This document shows, in pieces, positions 50,683 through 60,960 of a stretch of 64,000 bases of DNA. Below the pieces are notes generated by a model that saw only the letters and a list, made by a program, of their open reading frames with translations, had not been told where the DNA came from and did not search any database. This stretch comes from Aphelocoma coerulescens (lineage: Eukaryota > Chordata > Aves > Passeriformes > Corvidae). The stretch is taken from the NCBI RefSeq assembly GCF_041296385.1, contig NC_091013.1, positions 12,042,001 to 12,106,000 on the forward strand. The letters are read 5' to 3'. The stretch's first letter is position 1, and every line of letters starts with the position of its first letter. The translations under genes were made by a program, and so were the position numbers.

Positions 50683-51905
50683 TCACTGAATCATTTAGAT
50701 TAGAAAAGACTTTTAAGATCTATCAAGCCTGATTGTTAACTTAGCACTGCCAAGTCCGTCACTAAATCATGTCCCTGAGTGTCACATCCAGACACCTCTT
50801 GAAAACACTCAAAGTGTCTCAACCACTTCCCTGGGCAACCTGTTTCAATGCTTGACAACCCTTTCAGGGAAGAAGTATTTCCTATTATCCAACCTAAAGT
50901 TCACCTAGTGCAGCTTGAGGCCATTTCCTCTTGTCCTGTCCCTTGATATGTGGGAGAAGAGACAACCCCTACCTCATTACAACCTCCTTTCAGGTTAGAA
51001 AGAGGGTGTTAAGGGTGTAGAGGGTGTTAAGGTCCCCCAAGCCTCCCTTTCTCCAGGCTAAACCCCCCCAGCTCCCTCAGCTGCTCCTCATCAGACCTGT
51101 GCTCCAGACCCTTCCCCAGCTCCACTGCCCTTCTCTGGACACACTCCAGAACCTCGACGCCTTTCTTGTAGTGAGAGGCCCAAAACTGAACACAGGATTT
51201 GATGTGCAGCCTCAACAGTGCTGAGTACAAAGAGATGGCCCCTGCCCTGGTCCAGCTGGCCACACTGTTTCAGGCCAGGATGCCACTGGCCTTCTTGGCC
51301 CCCTGGGCAGCCTTCCAATTCATAATCAGTCAGCTGTTGACCAGCCTCCCCAGGCCATTTTCCACTGGGCAGCTTTTCAGCCACTCTTCCCCAAGCCTGG
51401 AATACTTCATGGGGTTGTGATCCAAGTGCAGGTCCAAGTACTGAACCTCAAACAATTGGCCTTGGCCCATCAATCCAGCCTGTGCAGCTCCCCCTTTAGA
51501 GCCTTCCTGCCCTCCAGCAGATCAACACTCCTGCCGAGTGTGGGGTTGTCTGCAAACTGACTTGAGGGTGCTCTCAATCCCATTGTCCAGATCATGGATG
51601 AAGATGTTAAACAAGACTGGCCCCAGTGTTGAGCCCTGGTGACCAGCCCCAGCTGGATGTAACTCTATTCCCCACCCATCTCTGGGACCTGCCATCCAGC
51701 TATTTTCTTACCCATGGAACAGTGCAGACAACCAAGCCATGAGCAGCCAGGTTCTCCAGGAGAATGCTGTGGGAGACACTTCTAAATGCTTTACTAAAGG
51801 CCAGTCAGGCAACATCCACAGCCTTTTCCTCATTCACCAAGTGTCACCATTTCATAGAAGGAGACCTGGTAAGTCACAAAGGACCTGCCTTTCATAAAGT
51901 TTCAT
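50683..51905 (-). mobile_element. CR1 LINE, longest copy in the window
   Basis: About 1.2 kb of CR1 on the minus strand. The 3' tail (plus-strand ACTGAATCATTTAGATTAG at 50685) is followed by the 3' UTR, the end of ORF2 (51020-51270), then RT-domain sequence up to about 51905 (plus-strand CATTTCATAGAAGGAGACC, then GACCTGCCTTTCATAAA). Frameshifts interrupt ORF2. The element's 5' half (ORF1, endonuclease) is absent, as in most copies. A small tandem duplication (GAGGGTGTTAAGGGTGTAGAGGGTGTTAAGGT, 51003-51034) has arisen inside it. Confidence 0.95.
51027..51263 (-). pseudogene. CR1 ORF2 C-terminal fragment
   Basis: A 78-codon frame reads [20 protein letters not shown] early, then [14 protein letters not shown] and [16 protein letters not shown], which correspond to the conserved C-terminal region of CR1 ORF2 after the RT domain. 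An overlapping frame (51091-51384) continues the upstream part, showing a frameshift. Inactive remnant. Confidence 0.9.
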
Positions 51906-54900
51906 AAGTTTCCCACTGGATGCTTTGAAAATTTAAGCATAAATATCCAAGTGTAGGAATAATAAAGAGATTTATCTTAACGTCAATAATCATTAAGAAA
52001 ATATTATGAGATAGCATACTTCAAAATTGTCTGTACAATACCTTGTAAAAGATACATGATTGCATGCCTTTTAAAGAAAGGTAAAACCGAAGCCCCTTCT
52101 TGTCCATGAAACCCTGCATGTATTTTAAATCAGTCGCTAAATATTGATCAAATTTTACCTGCCTTGTAGATAAGGTAGGGTAAATATGCATATTCCTGGA
52201 CAGCAAAAACTTGTAAGCAGCTTTACAATAAATTTGGAACAATAATTTTGGAAGCATCACGGTTCATTATTATTTTAGTGCACGTTGCTAGAATTTCTCA
52301 GTTACAGCATAGATATCTTCACCTGTTTTGCTTTTTTTTTTGCTATAAATTTTCATTAAAACTCAACTGTAAACATATGCTGTAGAATAAAAATACTATG
52401 GAGGCATTTTTAAAGACCCGTTCCATTTTCTTATTTGAAATTTTGAATGAGCATATTTGAATGCTTGAGCATCTCAATTAAATGTGTTTGATTTTTTTAA
52501 ATATGTTTTCCTATTTTCAAAAGTACCAATAATAAAACATTAGTATAAAAACATACATGAAAACATCCTCTTTCTTCAAATATTACTATTTGTATTGTTA
52601 GTGCCTAAGGTGCACCATCATGACAGGATCTCTACGAACAGTTTGTCCTCATCCTCAGATACCTTTCAGTCTGAGCATTACCAATTTGGGCCTACACAAA
52701 AGAAACCTAACTTGCACTGAATTTCAATTAAGCTGTTTTGTGAACCCAGCCTACAATAAAAACAAACAAACAAACAAACTCTCTGCCATACTGTTGCACT
52801 AATGCTTGCAACCCAGTTAAATTACTGGGAGGAAGGAACAGCTATCCTTTTTGTTTCTTGTCTTTATATTTTTATTTTACCATTGATGAAAGCTAAACAG
52901 AAGCTCACTGAATACAAAACCTGAATATTATACTCTTTCTGCATGAAAAAAGGGAATTTCTCCTTTACTAAGTGCCATTAATTATCGAATATTATTAGCT
53001 ACACCAGTAACTGTTAAAGCACCTAGACTGGAGGCACTGTCTGTGAGTCCTGCCATTAAACCTCCTTTGAAGACCTTGGGTGTTGCAAAGATACCAGGCC
53101 TTGGCTCTATAACCACTTATCCATATGAATAACCTCAGTTACATGAGAAAACTTGATAAACTTGGCAGTATCATTAAAAACTTACAGAACTGGCTCTAAG
53201 CCAACACATGAAAGCCAAGCTGATATTAATATGTTAATGATCCTCACTGTTTCTCAAAGACGTAAATGAAAAGATGAATATGATGAAGATATTTACCTAA
53301 TGTATAAATAGATGCATGTAACAGACACTGTCTTTTGTTTTAATTGAAACTGTCTTTTCCAACATCATCTGTCATGCTACAAGCAAGCTTCAAGGATTCC
53401 TGGGGATGCTCCTGTATGGGTGGGAGGAGTGATCCTGGTCTCCTTCCAGCTCAGATCACAACACTGTTTGCCCTTAGCCCTTCCTCTCTCACACTGTCAA
53501 GTGGAGTGAAGGAGGCACACACAGCATGGTCCTCACTTCTGCACCTCCTGTTTTGCTTTCCATTACCTTGTCTCACTGCCTCACTGTCTCTGGAAAGAGA
53601 TACATCTATATTGAAAATGCAATAGCAAATAAAGATATCTGTGTTACATCTATAAGACTTCTATGTATGGCAAACCATTGCAGCATAGAGATGATAAAAC
53701 CAACAAGAACAACTAATTGCAGGTGTCCTTAAGATATTTAATAACAGGATAATGGCAGCTCTTTCAATGCACAGAGAAAAAAAATTCATAGCAGATTAAA
53801 TCAGGAAAATTGTACCTTTTTGAGGTCTGGAAACAAAATTTAAAACAAACTTCATAGTTTTGCAGAACTTAAGTGTCCACTAATTTTCATATCTATCATT
53901 AAGGGAAATGTATTTCATTTCCCATTAGCTAGACAAATAAAAATAAAACTTGTAAAATAATATATTTGAATAATTTTTGAGAGCATAAACAGACCACCTT
54001 ATACCTAAAGAACTACTTCAGAAAGTCTTCTAAAAGCTCTTTCAAATCTGAATACAGAAAAATATAATGTTCTACAGGATCAGATATTGAAAGTCACTTG
54101 CTCTGTTTCATGATAGTAACAGGGAACCACCAAACATATCCTCATCCTTGATTAAACAAAATCAAAGCTAAACTAATTCTGTCAATGGCTCACCCTAAGG
54201 CAGCAAAGTAAATAAAACAAGCTTAATCCAGTATACTAATTTACCAAGAAACATGATGATTTTTTTATAACTTTATTTATATGTCCATCCAGCAAAAATG
54301 TTCTTCATCTGCCTAACTCTAACCAACAAGAACAACGGAAGGCTTGAGTGAAGGCATTTAAGGACTTGAGCATGTGCTTCATTGCATGAATGCCAGAGCA
54401 CTTGGCAACTTGTAGAATCATTCTTTCACATGTAAGAACAACAACAAAATCCCTTGTTCTACTCAACAGTTACAGCTAAAAATAAAAAAAGAGTTAACTA
54501 GGAATTATTAACCAACGCAGACTGGCTAAGTTCAGACAGCTACAGTGTTATCTTTTGTTTCAGGACTGCCATGTGATTCATCACCTCCTTCTAGATTGTG
54601 AAATTGTGAAATACAATGAATATTAATCAACCTTCTTCAAGAGTATTGATCAAGTACAGATTTCTCTGAATGGCTATTAAATTGTTAAGCACAGACTCAT
54701 ATTTTTCATTTGCGAACCAGACAAAAAAAACCTATTCATTAGAAGTATTTTGAATATTTTGTGTAATAATCAAATACATCTTCACTCTTACTCTACAAGA
54801 CTTTCATGGGGTTAAATTTTGTTCCTTACTTTTGTATAAAATATTCTTTTAAAAAAATATTTCTTTTTAGTTACCATGAATTAGCATTCTTTAAGTCATT

Positions 54901-55037
54901 AAAATGGTTGTCATGGTTAAGATTCCTCTTTGGAAATACATCATACTGGGGATGTCAAGACTCTGACAGTACTACGCAATATATAAAGACAATACAAAAA
55001 AGGTCAAGAGTTTATGACACAGGTAAATTTATTTATT
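51906..55037. other. AT-rich non-coding DNA
   Basis: No gene recognised. It includes an (AAAC)n run at 52757-52781 and a mildly GC-richer, CT-rich segment at about 53380-53560 with a 93-codon unrecognised frame. Confidence 0.45.
52757..52781 (+). repeat. (AAAC)n microsatellite
   Basis: About five to six AAAC units in unique A-rich sequence. Confidence 0.85.
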
Positions 55038-55077
55038 TTTGGCTAATGCAAATACAGTTTGGCTAATGCAAAATCTT
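55038..55077 (+). repeat. 20-bp tandem pair carrying octamer motifs
   Basis: TTTGGCTAATGCAAATACAG at 55038-55057 is followed directly by TTTGGCTAATGCAAAATCTT. The first unit contains the exact POU/octamer motif ATGCAAAT (55046-55053). The second has ATGCAAAA. The pair has arisen by local duplication and may or may not be regulatory. Confidence 0.8.
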
Positions 55078-57465
55078 CTTTAGAAACTAAACAAAAAGAA
55101 ATACATGGAGAATCAACCTTGCAGATTTTTTAGCTCCTGGAGCAATTCCATGTGGGTATAAATTTCACTTCTAGCAAGAGTCCATGGGGTCTTAAACCCA
55201 GGCCTATCCACACAACCTCCTTCCAGCTCCCTTACCAGGCTGGGTACAACCCCTTTCCTGCTGCACTGCAGGGAAATTCAGGCTGCTCGGTAGCAGGCAG
55301 GAGCAGCATCCACCTCCTGGATGCTGTTTATGTTTTGGAAGAGTTTTATAGTAGTTGCTTAGGAACTTGTTTAGTGAGATGAGAGGATGCCTGGAAAGCA
55401 ATGAAAAACAGGCCGAAGAAATGAAGGGTAACTGAGCAGACCACAACGGGAGAATCGGATGCTCCCTGCACACTGGGAACGAGGTGCCAAGGAGCTGCTC
55501 TGTACTCAGGGCTCAGTAGCTTTTATTAAGGCAATAATAAAGTAAGCCTTGTTTGTCTATGCAGCTGGTGAAGTCTCCTCAAGTTGCCATCTTCCAGCTC
55601 CTAATCTAACATCTCTTCCCTTCAGTGAAGGAACGACTGTCAACTAACCTTCTTAAGACAAATAATAGTTTAGAGTTAAGTAGTGAACAGAATTTATGTC
55701 AATAAATGCATAAAGAAGCATTAAATTATAGTAACAGCATCTGGACTCTAATTTGCAAATACTGCAATTAAAATAACAGGGACAAGAGCCATTTAAAAAA
55801 AAATGTAATGTAATATATGCTTACCGAAGAAAATGTAAAATTTAACACCTGCTTTGTGTTTTTACTATTAAGACACCATTTGCTGTTAAGACAGCATTGA
55901 CTATCAACTACTTCTTAAATTCTACAGACCAATTTAGAACTCCAAATTTAAATTTGGGTATGAAATGTATAATGCAATAAATGCAAACTCATTAGATAAC
56001 AGCATACACATCTCCAAAATTTCTTAGGTCTTAGTAGGTTCTAGTAAATGGTGCTACTTTAAAAACAGTCAGAAACAAAAACAAGCAGATGCAATTTTGC
56101 TAGTAACATATTAATTGCAACTATCATAGTTCAGTTGAACAGAATTTACAGCTGCCAAAATTGGTTGTCTTTGTAGTGCCATTACTCCAATGATGCAGGT
56201 CAAATCCAACAAACAGCTGTTCAACATCTGAGGATTCTACTAAATAATGCAATACTACACAAACAATGGGATATGTACTGAACCAGCCTCAGAGGAAAGC
56301 AGAACATGGGAAAACAATTACTTTTAATCTTGTTATGGATTAAAGGGCTGTATTATATAATGCATTTCTTACAAAACCTGGCAAAATAGTGCTATGAAAT
56401 GTGTAAATCTCCTCTTCCTATTTTCATGGGGTTTTTTCTTTCTTTTCTTCTTGAACCAAAGTGTCATTTCAGCTGTTTTAATACTATTTGCAAAACTGGG
56501 TCAAATCCTAAACCAAATTCTGCTTAAGAAAATTTGGTTGTCAGATTTACAGACCATCTCAAGAAGCAGAAACCTGCTTTAACCCAGAAGGGCAGGATGG
56601 GGAGGCTGGAACGTGCATGCCCACAGTTGATGTTCCTGTTTTAACAGGAGCAATGGAAGCTCTAGAAAAAAAACTTCAGGCTAAGCAGTTAAAAAAGATT
56701 AGCCCACATGGCAGTACTTTGCTGAAATTTTATTTGATTTGTTGACAGAGGGGTTTACAGGATTAAGTGAATGGTAAAACACTTAGTAATTATTACTCAT
56801 TTTCATTTTTACTAGGAAGCTAATCTCTTCCATAAAGGTAAAGGTGCTTCTTCACTCAATTCACTTTATTTTACTGGTCCTTCATGCATTTACCAGCATC
56901 CACATAAATTGCCTTCACTTATTCTGGTTTCATATCATTGGCCTTTTCCCTCTTTTTTAACAGCAACAACTAAAAATAACCCCCCCCAAAAAAAAAAAAA
57001 TAAACCAAACCACTTCCTATTATCAGGTCCTGGCAAAGAGAATGAAACAATAATTAGATCAAATCATGGGGCATGTAACCCCGAATTTCTACACTGTGTA
57101 GTAGATTGCACTTCAGAATAGGTTTTATCTTGCCCTTGGAACCAGCTCCAGGCTGCTTGGAGGTTCAGCCTAGGGCTTCGGTCCACACATGCCTGATGGG
57201 GATCCAAACCCTCCTGCCACAGAGGGGAATGGAGCTGCCAACAGTGCTCTGTTCTACAGGGCCACCTGTTTCACATCACACTAAAGCTGCCCTGGAAACT
57301 GAACTGACATGTGGAAGTGGGAACAACCACGGGATTTCCTTCGAGACCGTGCTACTGCATCAAACCAAAGTGCTAAGGCAGACAGCGCCCACTGCAACTC
57401 ATGTAATTGAGAACTTTCTCTGACATTCAGCTTAATTGCCATTCAACCCAGAGCAACATTCACTC
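55078..57465. other. Non-coding DNA with GC-richer patches
   Basis: No gene recognised. GC-richer patches lie at about 55185-55320 and 57120-57400. The latter ends just before the ERVL LTR and carries a 105-codon unrecognised frame. A 16-bp perfect palindrome is at 55942-55957 and a C8A12-like tract at 56981-57000. Confidence 0.4.
55942..55957. repeat. Perfect 16-bp palindrome
   Basis: CCAAATTTAAATTTGG is its own reverse complement. It stands alone in AT-rich DNA. Confidence 0.85.
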
Positions 57466-57609
57466 TGTACCGGGTTTAAGGGGCAAGGTTTTGGTAGTGG
57501 GGGGCTACAGGGTGGCTTCCCTGATAAGCTGCCAGAAGTTTCGTCCTTGTCTGACAGAGCCAAAGCCAGCTGGCTACAAGACAGACAGACCCACTGCTGG
57601 CAAAGGCCA

Positions 57610-57656
57610 AGCCAATCAGTGAGAGCAGCAGCACCTATGGGAGAACATATTTAAGG
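57610..57656 (+). promoter_or_regulatory. LTR core promoter (CCAAT and TATA-like boxes)
   Basis: GCCAATCAGT at 57611-57620 and ATATTTAAGG at 57647-57656 have the spacing typical of a polymerase II LTR promoter. Current activity is unknown. Confidence 0.55.
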
Positions 57657-57779
57657 AAAGGAAAAAATATGCTGTGCAACAACAGCCAAAGAGAGGAAGG
57701 AGAAGGTGAGAGGAACAGCACTGCAGGCACCAAGGCCAGCAAAGAAGGGGGAGGAGATGCTTCAGGTGCTGGAGCAGTG

Positions 57780-58142
57780 ATTTCCCTGCAGCCTGTGGGA
57801 AGAACATGGAGAGTCACCTGTGCCCCTGCAGCCCATGGAGGTCCATGCTGGAGCAGAGATCCACCTGCAGCCCACAGAGGGACCCCACACTTGAGCAGGT
57901 GGATGCTCCAGGGACACTGTGACCCTGTGGGAAGCCCATGCTGGAGCAGGCTCCTGGCAGGACCTGCAGACCCATAGAGAGAAAAAGGCCCACACTGGAG
58001 CAGTCTCTACCTGAAGGAATGCCCCCCTTGGAACAAACCCATAGTGGAGCAGTTTGTGAAGAGCTGCAGCCCATGGGAAGGACTCACACTGGAGAAGCTT
58101 GTGGAGGACTGCCTCTTGTGAGAGGCACCCCATACTGGAATA
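57780..58142 (+). repeat. Degenerate ~40-54 bp repeats inside the ERVL LTR
   Basis: About seven successive units share a GCAGCCCATGG-like start and an ACTGGAGCAG-like end: GCTGGAGCAG at 57849 and 57941, ACTGGAGCAG at 57994, AGTGGAGCAG at 58043, and ACTGGAGAAG at 58088. This internal array is a family trait. The same motifs appear inverted in the copy at 29925-30535. Confidence 0.8.
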
Positions 58143-58349
58143 GGGTAAGAGTTTGAGCAGGAAGGACCAGCAGTGACAATGTGTGATGAACTGACCTCAG
58201 CTCCCATTCCCTGTCCCCTTGTGCCACTGGAAGGAAGGAGGCAGAGAAATCAGGTATGAAGTTAAGCCCAGAAAGAAGAGAGGGGTGAGGGGAAGGTGTT
58301 TTCTAAGATTTGGTTTTATTCGTCGACATCCTACTCTGATTCACCTGGT

Positions 58350-58355
58350 AATAAA
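58350..58355 (+). terminator. LTR polyadenylation signal
   Basis: An intact AATAAA precedes the conserved U5 border of the ERVL LTR. In the truncated inverted copy near 30090 this hexamer is lost. Confidence 0.6.
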
Positions 58356-58539
58356 TTCAGTTAATTTCCCCAAGTTGAGTCTGTTTTGCCCATGACAGTA
58401 ACTGGTGAGTGATCTCTCCCTGTCCTTATCTCTCAAGCCACATGCCTTTCATTTTATTTTCTCTTCCCTGTCCAGCTCAGGAGGGGAGTGACAGAACAGC
58501 TTTGGTATCAAGCCAAGGCAAACCCACCCGCCCAGCACA

Positions 58540-60599
58540 AAAACAGATGATTTGGTTTTTTTTGTTGGGTTTCTTCAGTTGTTCTTCAGAGTGCTCTGCT
58601 CTTTGTTTTTATGAATTTTGGAGAAATTTCTGAGAGAAAAGTGCATGAATTCTCTTTGGAATCTCATGTACAGAGAACACCATACTACATCAAAAATATA
58701 CCATTTCACTTTTTTTTGTATATAATAGTAGTTTAAACTCTACTTCATGGAGCAATATAAATCCTCTCTTTTTCGGAAACTGAAGAAGAAATACTGTGAA
58801 ATTACTACTTGGGGAAACATACTAATTTCCTGTGTTCTATGTGCAGTTTGTTTCCTCTAGTGATACGGAAATGTGGATTCTGTTTACGTTGAAAATACTC
58901 AAAATTATGTGTAAATGTTGTGATTACATTAACTTCACATTTATTAACTTCACTAATGCACAATACTAATTTCTGCAGTGCAAAGTAAAATCCAACCAAA
59001 GTAAAATTTGGCAAACATCTATTTCTTTCCTGTCATTTTTCTTCAGGTAGTGTCCGGGGAGACTCATTTGATGTGGGTGTATTACTACAAGCAAGTGCCA
59101 AACAGTTTTACCTAAGGGGCTGGGGAGAAGATTTAAGCCTGAAAAATCAGCGGCCTTGCTCTTCTGGAAATACTGTTCACCTCTTGCTAGTTCCTCCACA
59201 CTTCTGCAACTGCCTTAAAGCAACCCTTCCTCCTCCTGCTGCTTCCTTGGGCAATTACTACATCTTGTGCCAGGATGAATACACATTTGCCTACCTGATT
59301 AAATATACTTGGGATTAGTAAGAAGAGCAATTTTTGCTACATGCCTAGTTGTGAGACAGAAGGGCCTGTGAAGGTGCTCCCCACCTAGATGTGTCTCATT
59401 TGGCTCTCCTTTTTCTGATGTAGCTAGTAACATAATGTTTCTGGACTGCTTTTTCCTATCTGTCCTTTCCCATATTACACATTAATGAAGAAAAATTATA
59501 CCATTTTTATGCAACATGGGACTTGTTCCCTATATTACAGCTTTAGTAATTTCTTCTTTTAAACTTCTTAATTTACTTTAATAAAGAATTTTATGCCCGT
59601 ACTCTCACCGTTGCACCATATATATACTAGGACACCCTTAATGCCCTTGATTTCTCCTGCTCTCTTTCTGTGGCACATCATAGTTTCTGGGGCTTTTTTT
59701 TATTCTAATTAATTATAGGATGTTGGGACTTATTAGCTTGGAACTTCTGGCATGTAAGTGGCGTGGGGTTGGTGCTCTGAAGTCATTTTTAAACTGACTG
59801 TGTATTACATTTTTGCAGTCATCCAGACTACCCAGCTGCACCAGTACTAAAGGAAATAAAGCCAGGAAGAAAGCTCAAATGCTGGATCTGCAGCCATTCC
59901 CACTGCTCCCATGCCAGTGCTCTCCCTAGCATATTATGGTTGGGGGGGGGACGACTGAAGTGGTCCATGGATCTGCTGTATTCACCACTGTAGGCATGGC
60001 TGCTTCTCCAGATGGTTTCTGGCATCTTAATCCTACAATTTAAAATTATCTGCTGCCCCCTCCTAGCCTCACTCCTGTGCTTAAAGGCCATTCTGAAATG
60101 CTAAGTGCCTAATGCAACTGGATTTTTTAACACTGGTTATGCAAATGAGATGATACAATCATGGCTGGGGGTTCATAATGTAGTTTTATTCTTGTGTCTG
60201 ACAGATGTCACCATCATTGATGATCCTATTTCACACTGGCTATACTGTAATTTTACATCCTCAGTAGAGCTTAATTGCATGTAAATTGAAGTGTTTTTTC
60301 ACAAAAATTTGGTATATGATGAGGTCATAACGCTGAGGAACCACAAACAAAGTATTTAGGACATTAAACACAGAGTTTGCCACAATTGCTCTACAAAGGC
60401 TACTCTACATTACTCCTAGCTAAACTTAGCCAAATCCTAGGGGTTTAATACTTAAAATTATGCTGATATTACACTTTACCATCACTTGAATTTCCCAGAA
60501 TCCCTTTTTTTTGGAAGCTAGTACTCCTCTTATGCCTTAGGTTTTAACTTTCATATTTTTCAAATCCTGTGCTGCCCAGTGTGTAACTCTGAAGTTTCT
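58540..60599. other. Non-coding DNA, no gene recognised
   Basis: No known repeat or gene is seen. Frames of 69-87 codons overlap on both strands without known domains. A G9 run lies at 59942-59950. Confidence 0.45.
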
Positions 60600-60960
60600 T
60601 GTAGCCTGTTAATTTCTGCTCTCTCATGCTAGGTAGACATAACAAAGCCTCTCCAGGCCTGCTCTCCAAGGACACTCAGGCCATCCTAGGCCCAAAAAGT
60701 ATAAACCAAAAGCCTCTAAAGGGGGGGAAAGCTTGGGGAAATTACATCATTAACTGAAGCTTTAATTGGAGAATTAACCCTGATATGCAAATGAACCAAA
60801 CCTATAAAAGTGTGAAGAACTCCTGACTTGGGGTCCATCTTGGGGTCCATTTTGGCAGTAGCCTCTGGACTCCCCAGGGGGTACCTTTGAAGGCCCTTCA
60901 AATAAATACCAAACTTTATTCCCTTATTCTTGTCTAGTCTCTGTTTTTTAGGTGGCCACA
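60600..60960 (+). mobile_element. Candidate compact LTR (unclassified)
   Basis: About 360 bases have the ordered signals of a retroviral LTR: octamer ATGCAAAT (60785-60792), TATAAAA (60803-60809), a perfect 12-bp tandem repeat (60827-60850), a hairpin TTTGAAGGCCCTTCAAA (60886-60902), AATAAA (60901-60906), then a T-rich U5 ending GGTGGCCACA (60960). The 5' end is set at TGTAGCC (60600) only by the TG rule and could instead be TGCTAGG near 60627. No flanking duplication or internal viral gene is visible, so if real it is a solo LTR. Confidence 0.55.
60785..60809 (+). promoter_or_regulatory. Octamer plus TATA box
   Basis: An exact ATGCAAAT octamer ends 10 bases before TATAAAA, a tight arrangement like that of strong viral or histone-type promoters. 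Its poly(A) signal follows 91 bases after the TATA box. Activity is inferred only. Confidence 0.5.

Larger units (their letters stand above)
57466..58539 (+). mobile_element. ERVL-type solo LTR (near full length)
   Basis: The segment begins TGTACCGGGTTTAAGGGGC and ends near GCAAACCCACCC...CAGCACA, matching the layout of a common avian endogenous retrovirus L LTR as I know it. Inside are a CCAAT box (57613), a TATA-like ATATTTAAGG (57647), a body of degenerate 40-54 base repeats, AATAAA at 58350-58355, and the highly conserved border AAGTTGAGTCTGTTTTGCCC (58373-58392). No gag, pol or env sequence adjoins and no second LTR in the same orientation exists in the window, so it is a solo LTR left by recombination. 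No convincing 5-bp target duplication was seen, so the 3' end may be off by a few bases. Open frames within it are incidental. Confidence 0.9.

Noticed and set aside
57669..58207. Overlapping open frames of 60-123 codons on both strands
   Set aside because: All lie inside the ERVL LTR and arise from its GC-rich repeated body. LTRs of this type do not encode proteins.
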